DNA of 64,000 nucleotides from Bromus sterilis (GCA_950022295.1 OX465599.1:282617501-282681500); one strand, 5' to 3'; positions 33,961 to 47,517 are shown, numbered from the stretch's first letter. Program-made: numbers and translations. Notes: generated from the letters alone by a model not told the origin.

Positions 33961-36900
33961 TGTCGGGACCCGGGGTTAGCGTATGCAAGTCCCGCTACGA
34001 CATAGTCATATGGAGAGCCGAGAACCGTACCCACTTGTCTAAGCAGACAAGGCCAAGCACAGAACTTTCTCGGAAAGCATCGTACGTGAGGGGCATCCCA
34101 TCCAGGCCGGATGATCAACTGAGATGGGTCCTCATCGTCCGCACACAAGTCTAAATGATATGGGTGATGAACTCTCATATTCACAGACAAGTCGCCTCAA
34201 CCATACTATCGACTATCTCATAACTCTTACATAGACTTACTCCAGCCCGATCACTTAGTCGGGGTCTAGGGTGGGCTCGATCATACATCAAAGTGTGCAC
34301 GAGACAGAGTCTCGAGCAATCGCATCGCGATGCCCCAAGCTGCGCACATCTAAGGGCCACTTGGTGTATAAAAGACCGCCAGCCAGATCACAACTAAGGT
34401 CTCGAAAACCCATACAAAGACATGCATGTTATAAAGATACACGCAGCACACATGCCTTGTATGAACAGCAGGTATCATTGCAATTCTCTACAAAGTATAC
34501 ATCTTTATTAAAAACTCTTACAGAGTGTACACAGAGATCACAAGCATGTGATCCAACATTACAACAGACAAGCGGAAGCAACGTAGGTCTGAGTACAGAC
34601 AAGTTTAACAAATGGCTTAGAGAAGCCTTATCTAAAAACAAGCCCTCCACGAGGGAACCAGTCGTCTGACTGGGACTACACTAGCTTGGTCTTGGTCTGA
34701 GTCTTCATTCTTCGAGCTTTAGGTAGAAGCCACCATCGGGGTCGGTGGGTTTATCTAAAACATAGAATAAGCAAACGTGAGTACAAAGTCGTACTCAGCA
34801 AGACTTACGTAGGAACTATACTACTCATGCACACGTATCAAGGTAAAGGGAGGTGGGGTTTCACTTGCAGAAGTGCCAGCTTTGACTTGGCTAGTCCTGA
34901 ACTACGAATACCAGACTTGAGGTAAGAAGCGTACACGAGTCCACTACATCTCTTCAACCAATACACCACTATGGTTACTTCCTCGACTTCCCCACGAGAA
35001 GCACACCATAGCACTCACACTTATCTTGCGAGTTTTAGAAGTATCCAGTTCAAGTTGTCTAATAATCAAGCTAAGCTTTCCAAGCAGTCCTTAACCGCGG
35101 ACGCGGCTATTCGAATAGTTTTGTTAACCCTGCAGGGGTGTACCGCTACACACACGTGTCATCAGTTACCGCCTTTTGCGTGTCACCGTTCAAGAGGTGA
35201 CAGCGATGATGCCACCACAACACTTCGCCCACAGCTCCGTTCTAGTCCAGAGAGTCGCCTATCTGAGGGGGATCCGTATGGAAGTCCGGCCGAGGTTCCA
35301 GTACAGCCTCAAACGATGTGTGCAGGGTCCCAAGCCGGTCTTGAAAAGCCGTTCATCCACTTCGCAGACCGTGCCACGGCCCTACCAGAACTCCGAACTA
35401 CTGCGACTCTTGGAGTTCGAACGGGGTGAGGTACTAGGATGAGAGGGGTCAGTGAGCCCAATGTGTGGTTGTACTCTTCTTCTTCGATCACCACACAAGA
35501 ACTCGGACTTAAGGCAGTGTTCAACGAGACAACCCACTGTGTACTCCTACACAGCCTCTCATCGTTCACCTTGTATTAGGGTAGATTCACCAACACATTT
35601 CACTTTCATCAACACCATGTTTATCATCATCCCGACTCACATCATAAGCAACCTCATTGTACCACTAAGCATGCAATAAGCAGTAACAGTTGCAGGGGCC
35701 ACATGATATCAACCAACTCCTACATCTGCTAGGATTGTGGTTTGCTTACTACTGTGACAAGATGATAGGTCATGCAAAGGATATGGGTTCAACTATGCGG
35801 TAGAAAATGTTATCATGGTGATCATCCTAAACAATGCATAAGCGAGACATGAGAGGGAAGTGGGATTTTATCGACATGATCAATGGGGGTTTGCTTGCCT
35901 TGCTGACGGGGTTCAGTCACGGGGTCTTCAACGAAGGGGGTGATCTGGGGTTCCGGCTCCACTTCTATCAGCAACATGACAATCATAGGATCAACATAAT
36001 GTACAATGCACAATCACATGAATAAGATTGTAATGGTGATGTTCAAGGTACTGATGTGTTGATCATTCCATTTAAAAGGAGTATATTGCATTTGAGATGC
36101 AAATTCAAACTCCATTTAATTTATTGATGAATTTCAAATGCATTTGAATGCATGAAAGTTCATTTGAAAATGTTGATCATGAAGTGATGTGGTATAGTTG
36201 AAGTAAAGCTTCTGATGTGTGGATGAAACCATTGGAATTAAGTGTGTTGCAAAATCATTTGCAAAATCACTCCAAATTTGAATTTGAAAAGGATCCATAT
36301 GCATGTTTGCTACTGTTCACCCATTTTAAAATGGTCAAACATAGAAACAAGTTGCATATTCATAATCCTTGTATTTTTCTGATAATTTTAGACATATTAT
36401 TTGCTATATTTGGAGTTAGGATGAATTAATTATGAATTTCCAAAGTTTATAGCATTTTCTGGAATTTTCTCTCTTTTCTTTAATTCTTTTAATCTCTGGA
36501 AATGATTTATTGCATCATTGTGACGCAGTGCTGATGTTACCAGGGGGCTGACAGGTGGGCCATGTCTGTCAGTGACAGTGGGGTTAAACCCGTTTTAATT
36601 AAAACTTTGATTTGATTTAGAGGGGGCTGGCCCCACCTGTCAGTGGCCCAAGGCCTAACTAAACAGGGGTTAGCCCCCTAATTAACCCAGTCGACCGGCG
36701 GTTAGCCGCCGGCGACCACTGGAGGCGGCGGCGCCCACGCAGCAGGCGGCTCCGGCCACGGGAGGGCACGGGGAGGGCACCAAACGGGCCCTCACACATG
36801 CGCGCGTCTCGCACCGCACACGGGCGACCACTGGAGGGTCCAGGGCCGCGGTGGCGGTCAAGCTCTGCGGCGGCCGGAGCTGAGCTCAGAGGCCACGGCT

Positions 36901-37883
36901 AAACGGGCCGCGAGAGGGGTCGGGGTTAGGGGAAAAACGAGCGCGTGCTCACCCTGAGCGTGATGGAGTGGTCGGGGAGGCCGGAGGAGCTGCGGTAGCG
37001 GTGAATTTCTCGGAGGAAGGCACGGCAGCCGGCGGGGAGTTGCTGACGCGGGCTTCGTCCTTGGGGCTCCTTGGCTCCAATTGGTGGCGCGGGGTGACGA
37101 GGACGACGGAGACAGAGCTCTTGGACAACTCGGCTCGGCGAGGGGGGCACGGTGGCCGCGTTGGCGCACATCGGTGGCGACGGTGGCGCACGGCTCTTCG
37201 CAGGAACGTACGGGAGAGAGGGGGAAGAGGGTCCAGGGGAGGGGGAAGTGGAAGGGGAGGAGCACGGGGCGTCCACGGCGCCGCTAAAGGGGCGGCAGTA
37301 GCCAGGCAGCTGCCTGGCAGCCATGCCGGGCTCGCCGCCGACCTGGTTGCCTGCCTGTCCAGGGAGGAAGACGCCCTTGCCCCTTTGGGCTGGGCCTCCT
37401 CTGCTGGGCCAGGTGGGCCAGGTAAGTGACTTTCAGCCCTTTTGTTTATTTCTCTTTTCTACTTTCTGTTTTTTATTTGTTTTGCTCTGAAAAAATATCA
37501 AAGCATTTTTAAAAAACCCCAAATATTTATCTTGGATATATGTGACATAGAACTAGTCACTCCCAAGTGTTGAGGATTTTTGGAATTCAAATTATTTGAA
37601 TCCAATTCAAATATAATTTAAATTTAATTTCCAAGCCTCTGTTTGAATATTTGAAAAATCCATGAGCATGGGTTTGCTCCCAAACCACTTTTAAAATGAT
37701 CAGCATCATTGATAGGAATTTTCCAAATACTCAAATGATTTTTTGGAAAAAGATTTTTATCTGGCCATTTGATTTAAATTCTCAGGGCTTTTCTTTTCCC
37801 CATTTTTGAATTTATTTTTGAATTTTTGCATGATGCAAAGGCACAATAAAACCCTAGCACTTACCTAAGTTGGGGTTCTGACA
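33961..37883 (-). repeat. 3' LTR of the Tekay-lineage element
   Basis: 3923 bp. On the minus strand it begins TGTCAGAACCCCAAC at 37883 and ends CCCGACA at 33961. It is unusually long and alternates AT-rich and very GC-rich blocks (about 36660-37400). The polyprotein stop codon (37861-37863) lies 20 nt inside it, so gene and LTR overlap. Open frames inside the LTR have no recognisable protein similarity. Confidence 0.95.
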
Positions 37884-40059
37884 ACTCGCCCCCACTCAAA
37901 AGAATCTCGTCCCGAGATTCAGAAGTCTGCGGGAGGAAGGAGGGGTACTCGGCACGGAGACGGTCTTCTCTTTCCCACGTGGCTTCTCTCTCAGAGTGGT
38001 GTGACCATTGCACTTTGAGGAACTTGATCTTCCTTCGGAGAGTGACACGCTCTGCTGAATCAAGAACACGAACAGGGTATTCTCGATAAGAAAGGTCATC
38101 TTTTAGATCAAGCGTTTCATGGTCGACTTCGGGGATGGGGTCTTTGAAGCAACGCCTGAGTTGTGACACATGGAATACATCATGTACTCGGGAAAGGTGC
38201 GGGGGTAGTTCAAGTTGGTAGGCAACTTCTCCACATTTAGCAATAATGCGGAAAGGTCCGATGTAACGTGGGGCCAATTTGCCTTTGATACCGAAACGTT
38301 GGGTTCCCTTCAGAGGAGTAACCCGGAGGTAAGCCTTCTCATCCAGATTGTAGCTCTCTTGCCTATGATGACGATCATAGTAGATTTTCTGACGAGACTG
38401 GGCTGCTTTCAATTGATCACGAACAATGCGAACTTGCTCTTCTGCTTCCTTGATCATATCCGGTCCAAAGAGTTTTCTTTCACCGGTTTCTGACCAGTTT
38501 AGGGGTGTTCGACATCGTCGTCCATATAGGAGTTCAACAGGAGCCATGTTCAGACTAGATTGGAAACTATTGTTATAAGCAAATTCGGCAAATGGAAGAG
38601 ACTTCTCCCAATTCTTTCTGAATGAGATAACACAAGCTCTGAGCATGTCTTCCAAGATTTGATTAACCCTTTCGACTTGACTGCTAGACTGAGGATGGAA
38701 AGCTGTACTAAAGGAGAGATGAGTTCCCATAGCATGTTGGAAGCTTCCCCAAAATCTAGAGGTGAAAAGGCTACCACGATCAGAATTGATTTCCAAAGGA
38801 ACACCATGAAGAGACACAATTCTAGAGACATACAAGTCCGCTAACTGGCTAGCAGTTATAGACTCACGAACTGGAAGGAAGTGTGCAACTTTGGAAAGCC
38901 TATCTATGACAACGAAGATGGCATCATTTCCTTTCTGGGTTTTTGGAAAGCCGGTGATGAAGTCCATACCGACCTTGTCCCATTTCCACTCTGGAATAGG
39001 CAAAGGTTGAAGTGTGCCAGCAGGTCTTTGGTGTTCGTCCTTAATGCGACGACAAACATCACATTCGGCAACAAATCGAGCAATGACTCTCTTCATCCTA
39101 GTCCACCAAAATCTCTGGCGTAGATCTCGGTACATTTTTGTGCTACCGAGATGAATCGAGAGGGGTGTGTCATGGGCTTCTTTGAGGATGAGTTGCCTTA
39201 GATCCCTATTCTTAGGTACTACCAAACGATTTCCAAAGAATACCGTTCCTTTACTATCTGTGGAGAAACATTTAGCAACTCCGCTAGCAATGTTCTCCTT
39301 GATCCGGCGAACACCTCGTGCACGCCTTTGGGCAACTACGATTTGATCCTCAAGGGTTGGTTTTGCCACCAAGTTGAAAAGAGATCCACGAGGAACAATC
39401 TCGAGATTAAGCTTTCGAAATTCCTCATGAAGAAGTGGTTGATACTGCTGTAACATGAGGTTGTTAAAGTACGACTTACGACTTAGTGCATCAGCCTTGA
39501 CATTGGCTTTGCCTGGGGTGTAAGAAATTCCTACGTCGTAATCTTTTATCAACTCAATCCAGCGTCTTTGCCTGAGATTAAGATCTGGCTGGGTGAAAAT
39601 GTATTTGAGGCTTTGGTGGTCGGAAAAGATCTCACAACGATTACCAAGGAGGTAATGTCGCCAAGTTGTTAGGGCATGAACTACGGCAGCGAGTTCAAGG
39701 TCATGGGTAGGATAGTTTTCTTCATGTGGCCGCAATTGGCGTGAAGCATAAGCTACCACATGTCGATCTTGCATAAGTATGCATCCTAACCCTTGCCGTG
39801 ATGCGTCACAATAGATCTCGAAATCCTTTTTGGTGTCTGGAGGTGCAAGTACGGGTGCAGAAGTCAATCTTCTTTTTAGCTCTTGAAAGCTTTCCTCGCA
39901 CTTGGGAGTCCATAGGAATTTCTTATCTTTCTTGAGGAGTTCAGTAAGAGGCTTTGCAACTTTAGAAAAGTTCTCGACGAAGCGACGGCAATAGCTGGCT
40001 AGGCCAAGAAAAGTCCTAACTTGCTTAACCGATTCAGGTGGAGTCCAGTCAAGGACGGC
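37861..40059 (-). pseudogene. Tekay pol, second part: RNase H, integrase, chromodomain
   Basis: This is the continuation, in the same frame, of the polyprotein that stops at 40060. Visible domains: end of the polymerase and RNase H (YCDASRQGLG, HDLELAAVVHAL, FSDHQSLKY, KADALSRK), integrase with an HHCC finger (HDTPLSIH, CDVC) and its catalytic residues at GMDFITGFP, NSDRGSLF and SQVERVNQ. A C-terminal chromodomain-like module follows, from about YREYPVRVLD to RLRAEYPSFL. Chromodomains are thought to steer integration to marked chromatin. An ATG at 39867 could start a 668-residue product, but it would lack the polymerase core. Confidence 0.92.
37884..37897 (-). promoter_or_regulatory. Polypurine tract of the Tekay element
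   Basis: The minus strand reads AGTGGGGGCGAGT immediately before the 3' LTR, the expected site for plus-strand priming. Confidence 0.7.
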
Positions 40060-42321
40060 CTAAACTCTCTCGGGATTCACAGCAATGCCTTTTTCAGAAA
40101 TCACGTGGCCCAAGTAGGTCACTTCTGGTAGCCAAAATTCACACTTGGAGAATTTAGCATACAGGCGATGCTCTCTAAGTTTCATCAATACCAGCCTTAG
40201 GTGTTCGGCATGTTCTTCTTCGTTCTTCGAGTAGATGAGAATGTCATCGAGATAAACCACAACAAATTTATCTAAGTACTCCATGAAGATCGAATTCATC
40301 ATGCGTGAGAAAGTGGCGGGGGCATTGGTTAAACCAAAGGACATGACGGTGTACTCGTAAAGACCATAACGAGTAGTGAAAGCCGTTTTTGGAATGTCCT
40401 CATTTCGGATTTTGATTTGATGATAACCTAATCTCAAATCCATCTTGGAGAAGACAGAGGATCCTGCAAGTTGATCATAGAGATCATTGATCCTGGGCAG
40501 TGGGTACTTGTTCTTTATCGTCGCTAAATTTAGCGGGCGATAGTCCACGCACATCCTTTCTGTTCCATCTTTCTTCGTTACGAATAGAACGGGGCAACCC
40601 CATGGCGATGAGCTAGGGCGGATGAAGCCTTTTTCCAACAAAGCTTCCAGTTGGGTTTTAAGCTCAGCTAACTCACGTGGGGCCATTTTGTATGGGCGTC
40701 TGGAAATTGGTGCGGTTCCTGGGGCAAGATCCACGATGAACTCTACACATCTGTCTGGTGGCATTCCCGGCAGCTCTTCAGGAAAGACATCCGGGAAGTC
40801 ACGAACCACCGGAACATCTTCAAGGTCGGGAAGGGGAAGCACATTCAAAGAATGCACCTGGGTTCTTGTTCTTGGTGAGGAGTAAGCTATTGTCTGGCCT
40901 GAAGGATGTGTAAGTCTAACTGACTTGGCTTTACAATCAAGAAAAGCATGTTGTCTTGATAACCAATCCATACTAAGGATGACATCAATGTCTGAAGACT
41001 TGAGGGCTATGAGTGAAGCAAGGAATACTAAACCCTCAATTGCAATTTGATTACCATGGCTTACTCTATTAGTTTTCCATTTGGAACCAGGAGTTTGAAT
41101 GATCATAGGGGCGAACATTTCTTCAAAGGATACATCATGTCGAAGTGCATATCTTTCCGACATGAATGAGTGAGATGCTCCTGGATCGAAAAGAATAGAA
41201 GTGGGAACAAAATTGACTGGGAGCGTACCAAGAATGACGTCAGAAGTACTATCAGTTTCCTCAGCTGAGATTTGGTTCACACGTCCAAGTGTTTCTGAGG
41301 TGGATGGCTTGGAAGTGGAAACCTTCGGGGGTGGTTTGGCATGAACAGTGGGGTTTCTTTTGGCATGGGGTGGAGCATTCTGATTTACGGGGCACTCACG
41401 AGAGTAGTGACCAGGCTGGCCACATCTGAAGAAGGCTCCAAAGGTAATGCGGGGAGCTGGGTTGTTTGGTGGAGCTGGTGGACGATGCGGCACAAGGAAT
41501 GGCCTCGGTGGGTTGTTTTGGTGGATCAAACTGTTAGGAATCCAGATCATGCGCTTCTGAGGGCGCGAACTAGAAGAAGGGGCAAGCTCAAGAGCATGCT
41601 TGCGAGACTTCTCGAAAACTTCATTGCCATGCTCAGCTCTGAAGGATCTGTTGACTAAATCCTCAAAGGTGGCAAACTCAAGGAGGTTGAGATCATGACG
41701 AAGGATGGGGCTAAGTCCCTTGCGGAACCTTGCCTTCTTTCTGGCATCGGTGGTGATCTCGTCTTGGGCATAACGAGCAAGACGATTGAACTCCCTCACA
41801 TACTCGTGAATGGACATCTCTCCTTGATTCAGATTGCAGAACTCTTCCTTCTTGCGCTCCATCAACTCATCCAGAATGTGGTACCCTCGAAAGGCAACAC
41901 AAAACTCTTGCCAAGTCACTACGTGACCATCTGGCTGCATTGCAACATAGTTCTCCCACCACTGAAGAGCAGCACCTTCCAAGAAGTATACCGCGAAAAT
42001 AACTCGGTCATCGGGAGCAACATGTGCTGCATCAAGCTTACGCTCAATGGAACGGAGCCAATCATCAGCTTCAAGGGGCTTAGAAGAACATCGGAATACC
42101 GGTGGCTTGAGGAGGATGAAATCCTGAATGCTCACAACCACATTGTGACGACGTGAGGTATTCTGCTCGATGATCTCCAGAAGGCGTGTTTGATCACTTC
42201 TATTCCGCTTGGCTTCCATCATGATTTCCGCTGCAGAAGGCGGTGGTAGAGGTTCATCATCATTTCGATTCCGAACACGGTCTCGATTCCGAAGAACAAC
42301 ACTACGAGTTCCACCTGACAT
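40060..42321 (-). pseudogene. Tekay gag-protease-reverse transcriptase, ended by a premature TAG
   Basis: This 753-residue frame starts MSGGTRSVVLRNRDR. Gag covers about 60-240 (AALQWWENYV, MSIHEYVREFNRLARYA). The zinc knuckle at 297-310 reads FFRCGQPGHYSREC, so the first of its three cysteines is Phe. The protease site near 379 is DPGAS. Reverse transcriptase runs from about 500, with the first catalytic Asp at 628 and YLDD at 690-693. It stops at TAG (40060-40062) after NPERV, where a Gln codon is expected. The frame is open on both sides of that codon, and CAG to TAG is a single C-to-T change in a CHG site, the kind produced by deamination of methylated cytosine. Confidence 0.92.
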
Positions 42322-42693
42322 CCTGTGTGATAAAAATCAACAATCAGAACAGGTTGTACGATGGAGGCAAGGATAAAAGGACATGATTTAGGCGGAAAAG
42401 ATAATAATGCGAAGGCAATGAACCAAAGAAACACGGAACAAATCCGGCAGCATAACGGCTACACTGGGATGGAAAATGAAACAACCTCGAAGAAATTGGA
42501 CAGAACTTCTTCAAGGAACTCAAAACACGAAGACTCTGGACAACCACAACAATCCTACGGCTATAAGGAGGCAATAACCGAGATGTTCTAGTAAGACATA
42601 GATGAGCCTAGTCCTATCATCCCATAGAAAAGGTAAGGGTGACTCAGAACTCAGATCGATGAGGGTAAGGAGAAAAAGAAGCCTTACGTTGTT

Positions 42694-42705
42694 CCCTTAT
42701 ATACC
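42694..42705 (-). promoter_or_regulatory. TATA-like box in the Tekay leader
   Basis: The minus strand reads GGTATATAAGGG inside the element, about 90 bp downstream of the 5' LTR and about 370 bp before the gag start. A transcript from here would lack the LTR and primer site. Functional status is unknown. Confidence 0.3.
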
Positions 42706-42774
42706 CAGAGTAACTATATAACTATAGAAGGCTAGACTCGACTTCGGCCAAGGCTGATAATCCTACAGTCAGTC

Positions 42775-42789
42775 CTACTCAGATACCAA
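42775..42789 (-). promoter_or_regulatory. Primer-binding site of the Tekay element
   Basis: The minus strand reads TTGGTATCTGAGTAG three bases from the 5' LTR. It resembles the methionine-tRNA site (TGGTATCAGAGC) with two changes, so the assignment is tentative. Confidence 0.55.
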
Positions 42790-42792
42790 GTC

Positions 42793-45700
42793 TGTCGGGA
42801 CCCGGGGTTAGCGTATGCAAGTCCCGCTACGACATAGTCATATGGAGAGCCGAGAACCGTACCCACTTGTCTAAGCAGACAAGGCCAAGCACAGAACTTT
42901 CTTGGAAAGCATCGTACGTGAGGGGCATCCCATCCAGGCCGGATGATCAACTGAGATGGGTGCTCATCGTCCGCACACAAGTCTAAATGATATGGGTGAT
43001 GAACTCCCATATTCACAGACAAGTCGCCTCAACCATACTATCGACTATCTCATAACTCTTACATAGACTTACTCCAGCCCGATCACTTAGTCGGGGTCTA
43101 GGGCGGGCTCGATCATACATCAAAGTGTGCACGAGACAGAGTCTCGAGCAATCGCATCGCGATGCCCCAAGCTGCGCACATCTAAGGGCCACTTGGTGTA
43201 TAAAAGACCGCCAGCCAGATCACAACTAAGGTCTCGAAAACCCATACAAAGACATGCATGTTATAAACATACACGCAGCACACATGCCTTGTATGAACAG
43301 CAGGTATCATTTCAATTCTCTACAAAGTATACATCTTTATTAAAAACTCTTACAGAGTGCACACAGAGATCACAAGCATGTGATCCAACATTACAACAGA
43401 CAAGCGGAAGCAAAGTAGGTCTGAGTACAGACAAGTTTAACAAATGGCTTAGAGAAGCCTTGTCTAAAAACAAGCCCTCCACGAGGGAACCAGTCATCTG
43501 ACTGGGACTACACTAGCTTGGTCTTGGTCTGAGTCTTCATTCTTCGAGCTTCAGGTTGAAGCCACCATCGGGGTCGGTGGGTTTATCTAAAACATAGAAT
43601 AAGCAAACGTGAGTACAAAGTCGTACTCAGCAAGACTTACGTAGGAACTATACTACTCATGCACACGTATCAAGGTAAAGGGAGGTGGGGTTTCACTTGC
43701 AGAAGTGCCAGCTTTGACTTGGCTAGTCGTGAACTACGAATACCAGACTTGAGGTAAGAAGCGTACACGAGTCCACTACATCTCTTCAACCAATACACCA
43801 CTATGGTTACTTCCTCGACTTCCCCACGAGAAGCACACCATAGCACTCACACTTATCTTGCGAGTTTTCGAAGTATCCAGTTCAAGTTGTCTAATAATCA
43901 AGCTAAGCTTTCCAAGCAGTCCTTAACCACGGACGCGGCTATTCGAATAGTTTTGTTAACCCTGCAGGGGTGTACCGCTACACACACGTGTCATCAGTTA
44001 CCGCCTTTTGCGTGTCACCGTTCAAGAGGTGACAGCGATGATGCCACCACAACACTTCTCCCACAGCTCCGTTCTAGTCCAGAGAGTCGCCTATCTGAGG
44101 GGGATCCGTATGGAAGTCCAGTTGAGGTTCCAGTACAGCCTCAAACGATGTGTGTAGGGTCCCAAGCCGGTCTTGAAAAGCCGTTCATCCACTTCGCAGA
44201 CCGTGCCACAGCCCTACCAGAACTCCGAACTACTGCGACTCTTGGGGTTCGAACGGGGTGAGGTACTAGGATGAGAGGGGTCAGTGAGCCCAATGTGTGG
44301 TTGTACTCTTCTTCTTCGATCACCACACAAGAACTCGGACTTAAGGCAGTGTTCAACGAGACAACCCACTGTGTACTCCTACACAGCCTCTCATCGTTCA
44401 CCTTGTATTAGGGTAGATTCACCAACACATTTCACTTTCATCAACACCATGTTTATCATCATCCCGACTCACATCATAAGCAACCTCATTGTACCACTAA
44501 GCATGCAATAAGCAGCAACAGTTGCAGGGGCCACATGATATCAACCAACTCCTACATCTGCTAGGATTGTGGTTTTCTTACTACTGTGACAAGATGATAG
44601 GTCATGCAAAGTATATGGGTTCAACTATGCGTTAGAAAACGTTATCATGGTGATCATCCTAAACAATGCATAAGCGAGACATGAGAGGGAAGTGGGATTT
44701 TATCGACATGATCAATGGGGGTTTGCTTGCCTTGCTGACGGGGTTCAGTCACGGGGTCTTCAACGAAGGGGGTGATCTCGGGTTCCGGCTCCACTTCTAT
44801 CAGCAACATGACAATCATAGGATCAACATAATGTACAATGCACAATCACATGAATAAGATTGTAATGGTGATGTTCAAGGTACTGATGTGTTGAGCATTC
44901 CATTTAAAAGGAGTATATTGCATTTGAGATGCAAATTCAAACTCCATTTAATTTATTGATGAATTTCAAATGCATTTGAATGCATGAAAGTTCATTTGAA
45001 AATGTTGATCATGAAGTGATGTGGTATAGTTGAAGTAAAGCTTCTGATGTGTGGATGAAACCATTGGAATTAAGGGTGTTGCAAAATCATTTGCAAAATC
45101 ACTCCAAATTTGAATTTGAAAAGGATCCATATGCATGTTTGCTACTGTTAACCCATTTTAAAATGGTCAAACATAGAAACAAGTTGCATATTCATAATCC
45201 TTGTATTTTTCTGATAATTTTACACATATTATTTGCTATATTTGGAGTTAGGATGAATTAATTATGAATTTCCAAAGTTTATAGCATTTTCTGGATTTTT
45301 CTCTCTTTTCTTTAATTCTTTTAATTTCTGGAAATGATTTATTGCATCACTGTGACGCTGTGCTGATGTCACCAGGGGGCTGACAGGTGGGCCATGTCTG
45401 TCAGTGACAGTGGGGTTAAACCCGTTTTAATTAAAACTTTGATTTGATTTAGAGGGGGCTGGCCCCACCTGTCAGTGGCCCAAGGCCTAACTAAACAGGG
45501 GTTAGCCCCCTAATTAACCCAGCCGACCGGCGGTTAGCCGCCGGCGACCACTGGAGGCGGCGGCGCCCATGCAGCAGGCGGCTCCGGCCACGGGAGGGCA
45601 CGGGGAGGGCACCAAACGGGCCCTCGCACACGCGCGCGTCTCGCACCGCACACGGGCGACCACTGGAGGGTCCAGGGCCGCGGTGGCGGTCAAGTTCGGC

Positions 45701-46715
45701 GGCGGCCGGAGCTGAGCTCAGAGGCCACGGCTAAACGGGCCGCGAGAGGGGTCGGGATTAGGGGAAAAACGAGCGCGTGCTCACCCTGAGCGTGATGGAG
45801 TGGTCGGGGAGGCCGGAGGAGCTGCGGTAGCGGTGAATTTCTCGGAGGAAGGCACGGCAGCCGGCGGGGAGTTGCTGACGCGGGCTTCGTCCTTGGGGCT
45901 CCTTGGCTCCAATTGGTGGCGCGGGGTGACGAGGACGACGGAGACAGAGCTCTTGGACAACTCGGCTCGGCGAGGGGGGCACGGTGGCCGCGTTGGCGCA
46001 CGTCGGTGGCGACGGTGGCGCACGGCTCTTCGCAGGAACGTACGGGAGAGAGGGGGAAGAGGGTCCAGGGGAGGGGGAAGTGGAAGGGGAGGAGCACGGG
46101 GCGTCCACGGCGCCGCTAAAGGGGCGGCAGCAGCCAGGCAGCTGCCTGGCAGCCATGCCGGGCTCGCCGGCGACCTGGTTGCCTGCCTGTCCAGGGAGGA
46201 AGACGCCCTTGCCCCTTTGGGCTGGGCCTCCTCTGCTGGGCCAGGTGGGCTAGGTAAGTGACTTTCAGCCCTTTTGTTTATTTCTCTTTTCTGCTTTCTG
46301 TTTTTTATTTGTTTTGCTCTGAAAAAATATCAAAGCATTTTTAAAAAACCCCAAATATTTATCTTGGATATATGTGACATAGAACTAGTCACTCCCAAGT
46401 TTTGAGGATTTTTGGAATTCAAATTATTTGAATCCAATTCAAATATAATTTAAATTTAATTTCCAAGCCTCTGTTTGAATATTTGAAAAATCCATGAGCA
46501 TGGGTTTGCTCCCAAACCACTTTTAAAATGATCAGCATCATTGATAGGAATTTTCCAAATACTCAAATGATATTTTGGAAAAAGATTTTTATCTGGCCAT
46601 TTGATTTAAATTCTCAGGGCTTTTCTTTTCCCCATTTTTGAATTTCTTTTTGAATTTTTGCATGATGCAAAGGCACAATAAAACCCTAGCACTTACCTAA
46701 GTTGGGGTTCTGACA
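42793..46715 (-). repeat. 5' LTR of the Tekay-lineage element
   Basis: 3923 bp, aligned without gaps in length to 33961-37883 with about 52 substitutions. It is flanked on the right by TTGAT, after which the interrupted Athila-type LTR resumes. Confidence 0.95.
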
Positions 46716-46720
46716 TTGAT

Positions 46721-47507
46721 TGTGGGTTCATGCCCCCCGATGACACGCTTGAGTGACAGAAACATCAGTCTTGGGGATGTGATGTTGCCACAAGGGGGAA
46801 AACAACGGTGCTTGTAACCGTGGTTGCAAGGATTGTTTACTTTATGCAAAGTGCTTTTTAATGCAGTTGTTTGTTGATTTGAGTTTACACTTTGGGTGGG
46901 GCTCGCAACTTAATACCAGCGAGATGTTCTGGATTGATATCTCAAGGTGGATGATTAGTAGTAGATGCAGTTGGATTTCGGTCTACTTATTTTGGCGTAC
47001 CGCCCATGCTTTTGAGCCTCGTCCTTTCTTTGTAGCATAGTTAGCATTGCGGTGCGTTTTTTATCTTGTCAATTTCCCAGTTGTAATTTGTTTACCTCGC
47101 ATAGCAATTTTATCGTCTTTTGGGAGAGAGACATCACTAGTGAACATCACGGGACTCCGGTCCATATTCTCATTACTGTTTACACGCTCATTTATTTTCT
47201 TGCTTTTACTTTCTAGTTCTTATCATTATCATTATTATCTTTTGGGTTGATCCTTTGTGAACAGCAAGGCCGGAGAGATTGACAACCTCTCTGTACTCGT
47301 TGGGAAGCAAAGTTATTTGTGTCGTGTGCAGGTCCAGGCAAAGAAAGTGGTTCTTTTCAGACAACGCATCACTTGCTGAACCACCTACTTATCATTTCCA
47401 GAGTCCTACTGGTTCGATACTCAACCTTGGTATCTTCACCAAGGGAAATTTGTCGCTACACTACATCTAACCTTCCACTTGGGGTAACCAACGAGGATAG
47501 AGTATCA
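46721..47507 (+). mobile_element. Athila-lineage gypsy 5' LTR, second part
   Basis: This continues the LTR begun at 33097-33960 (total about 1650 bp once the duplication is counted once) and ends in TATCA beside a primer-binding site at 47518. Confidence 0.9.
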
Positions 47508-47517
47508 GGCAAAATTC

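Larger units (their letters stand above)
33961..46715 (-). mobile_element. Complete Tekay-lineage Ty3/gypsy chromovirus
   Basis: A 12,755-bp element with two 3923-bp LTRs (33961-37883 and 42793-46715) and the target duplication TTGAT (33956-33960, 46716-46720). Counting by eye, the LTRs differ at about 52 positions (1.3%) with no net length change. At the commonly used rate of 1.3e-8 per site per year that means roughly half a million years. The polyprotein has RNase H, integrase and a chromodomain, which places it among chromoviruses, Tekay/Del type. The coding frame has one nonsense mutation. Confidence 0.95.

Noticed and set aside
33961..37883. Several ORFs of 60-153 codons repeated in both Tekay LTRs, apparently conserved
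   Set aside because: They are duplicated only because the LTRs are near-identical, lie in GC-rich or low-complexity stretches, and resemble no protein that I know.
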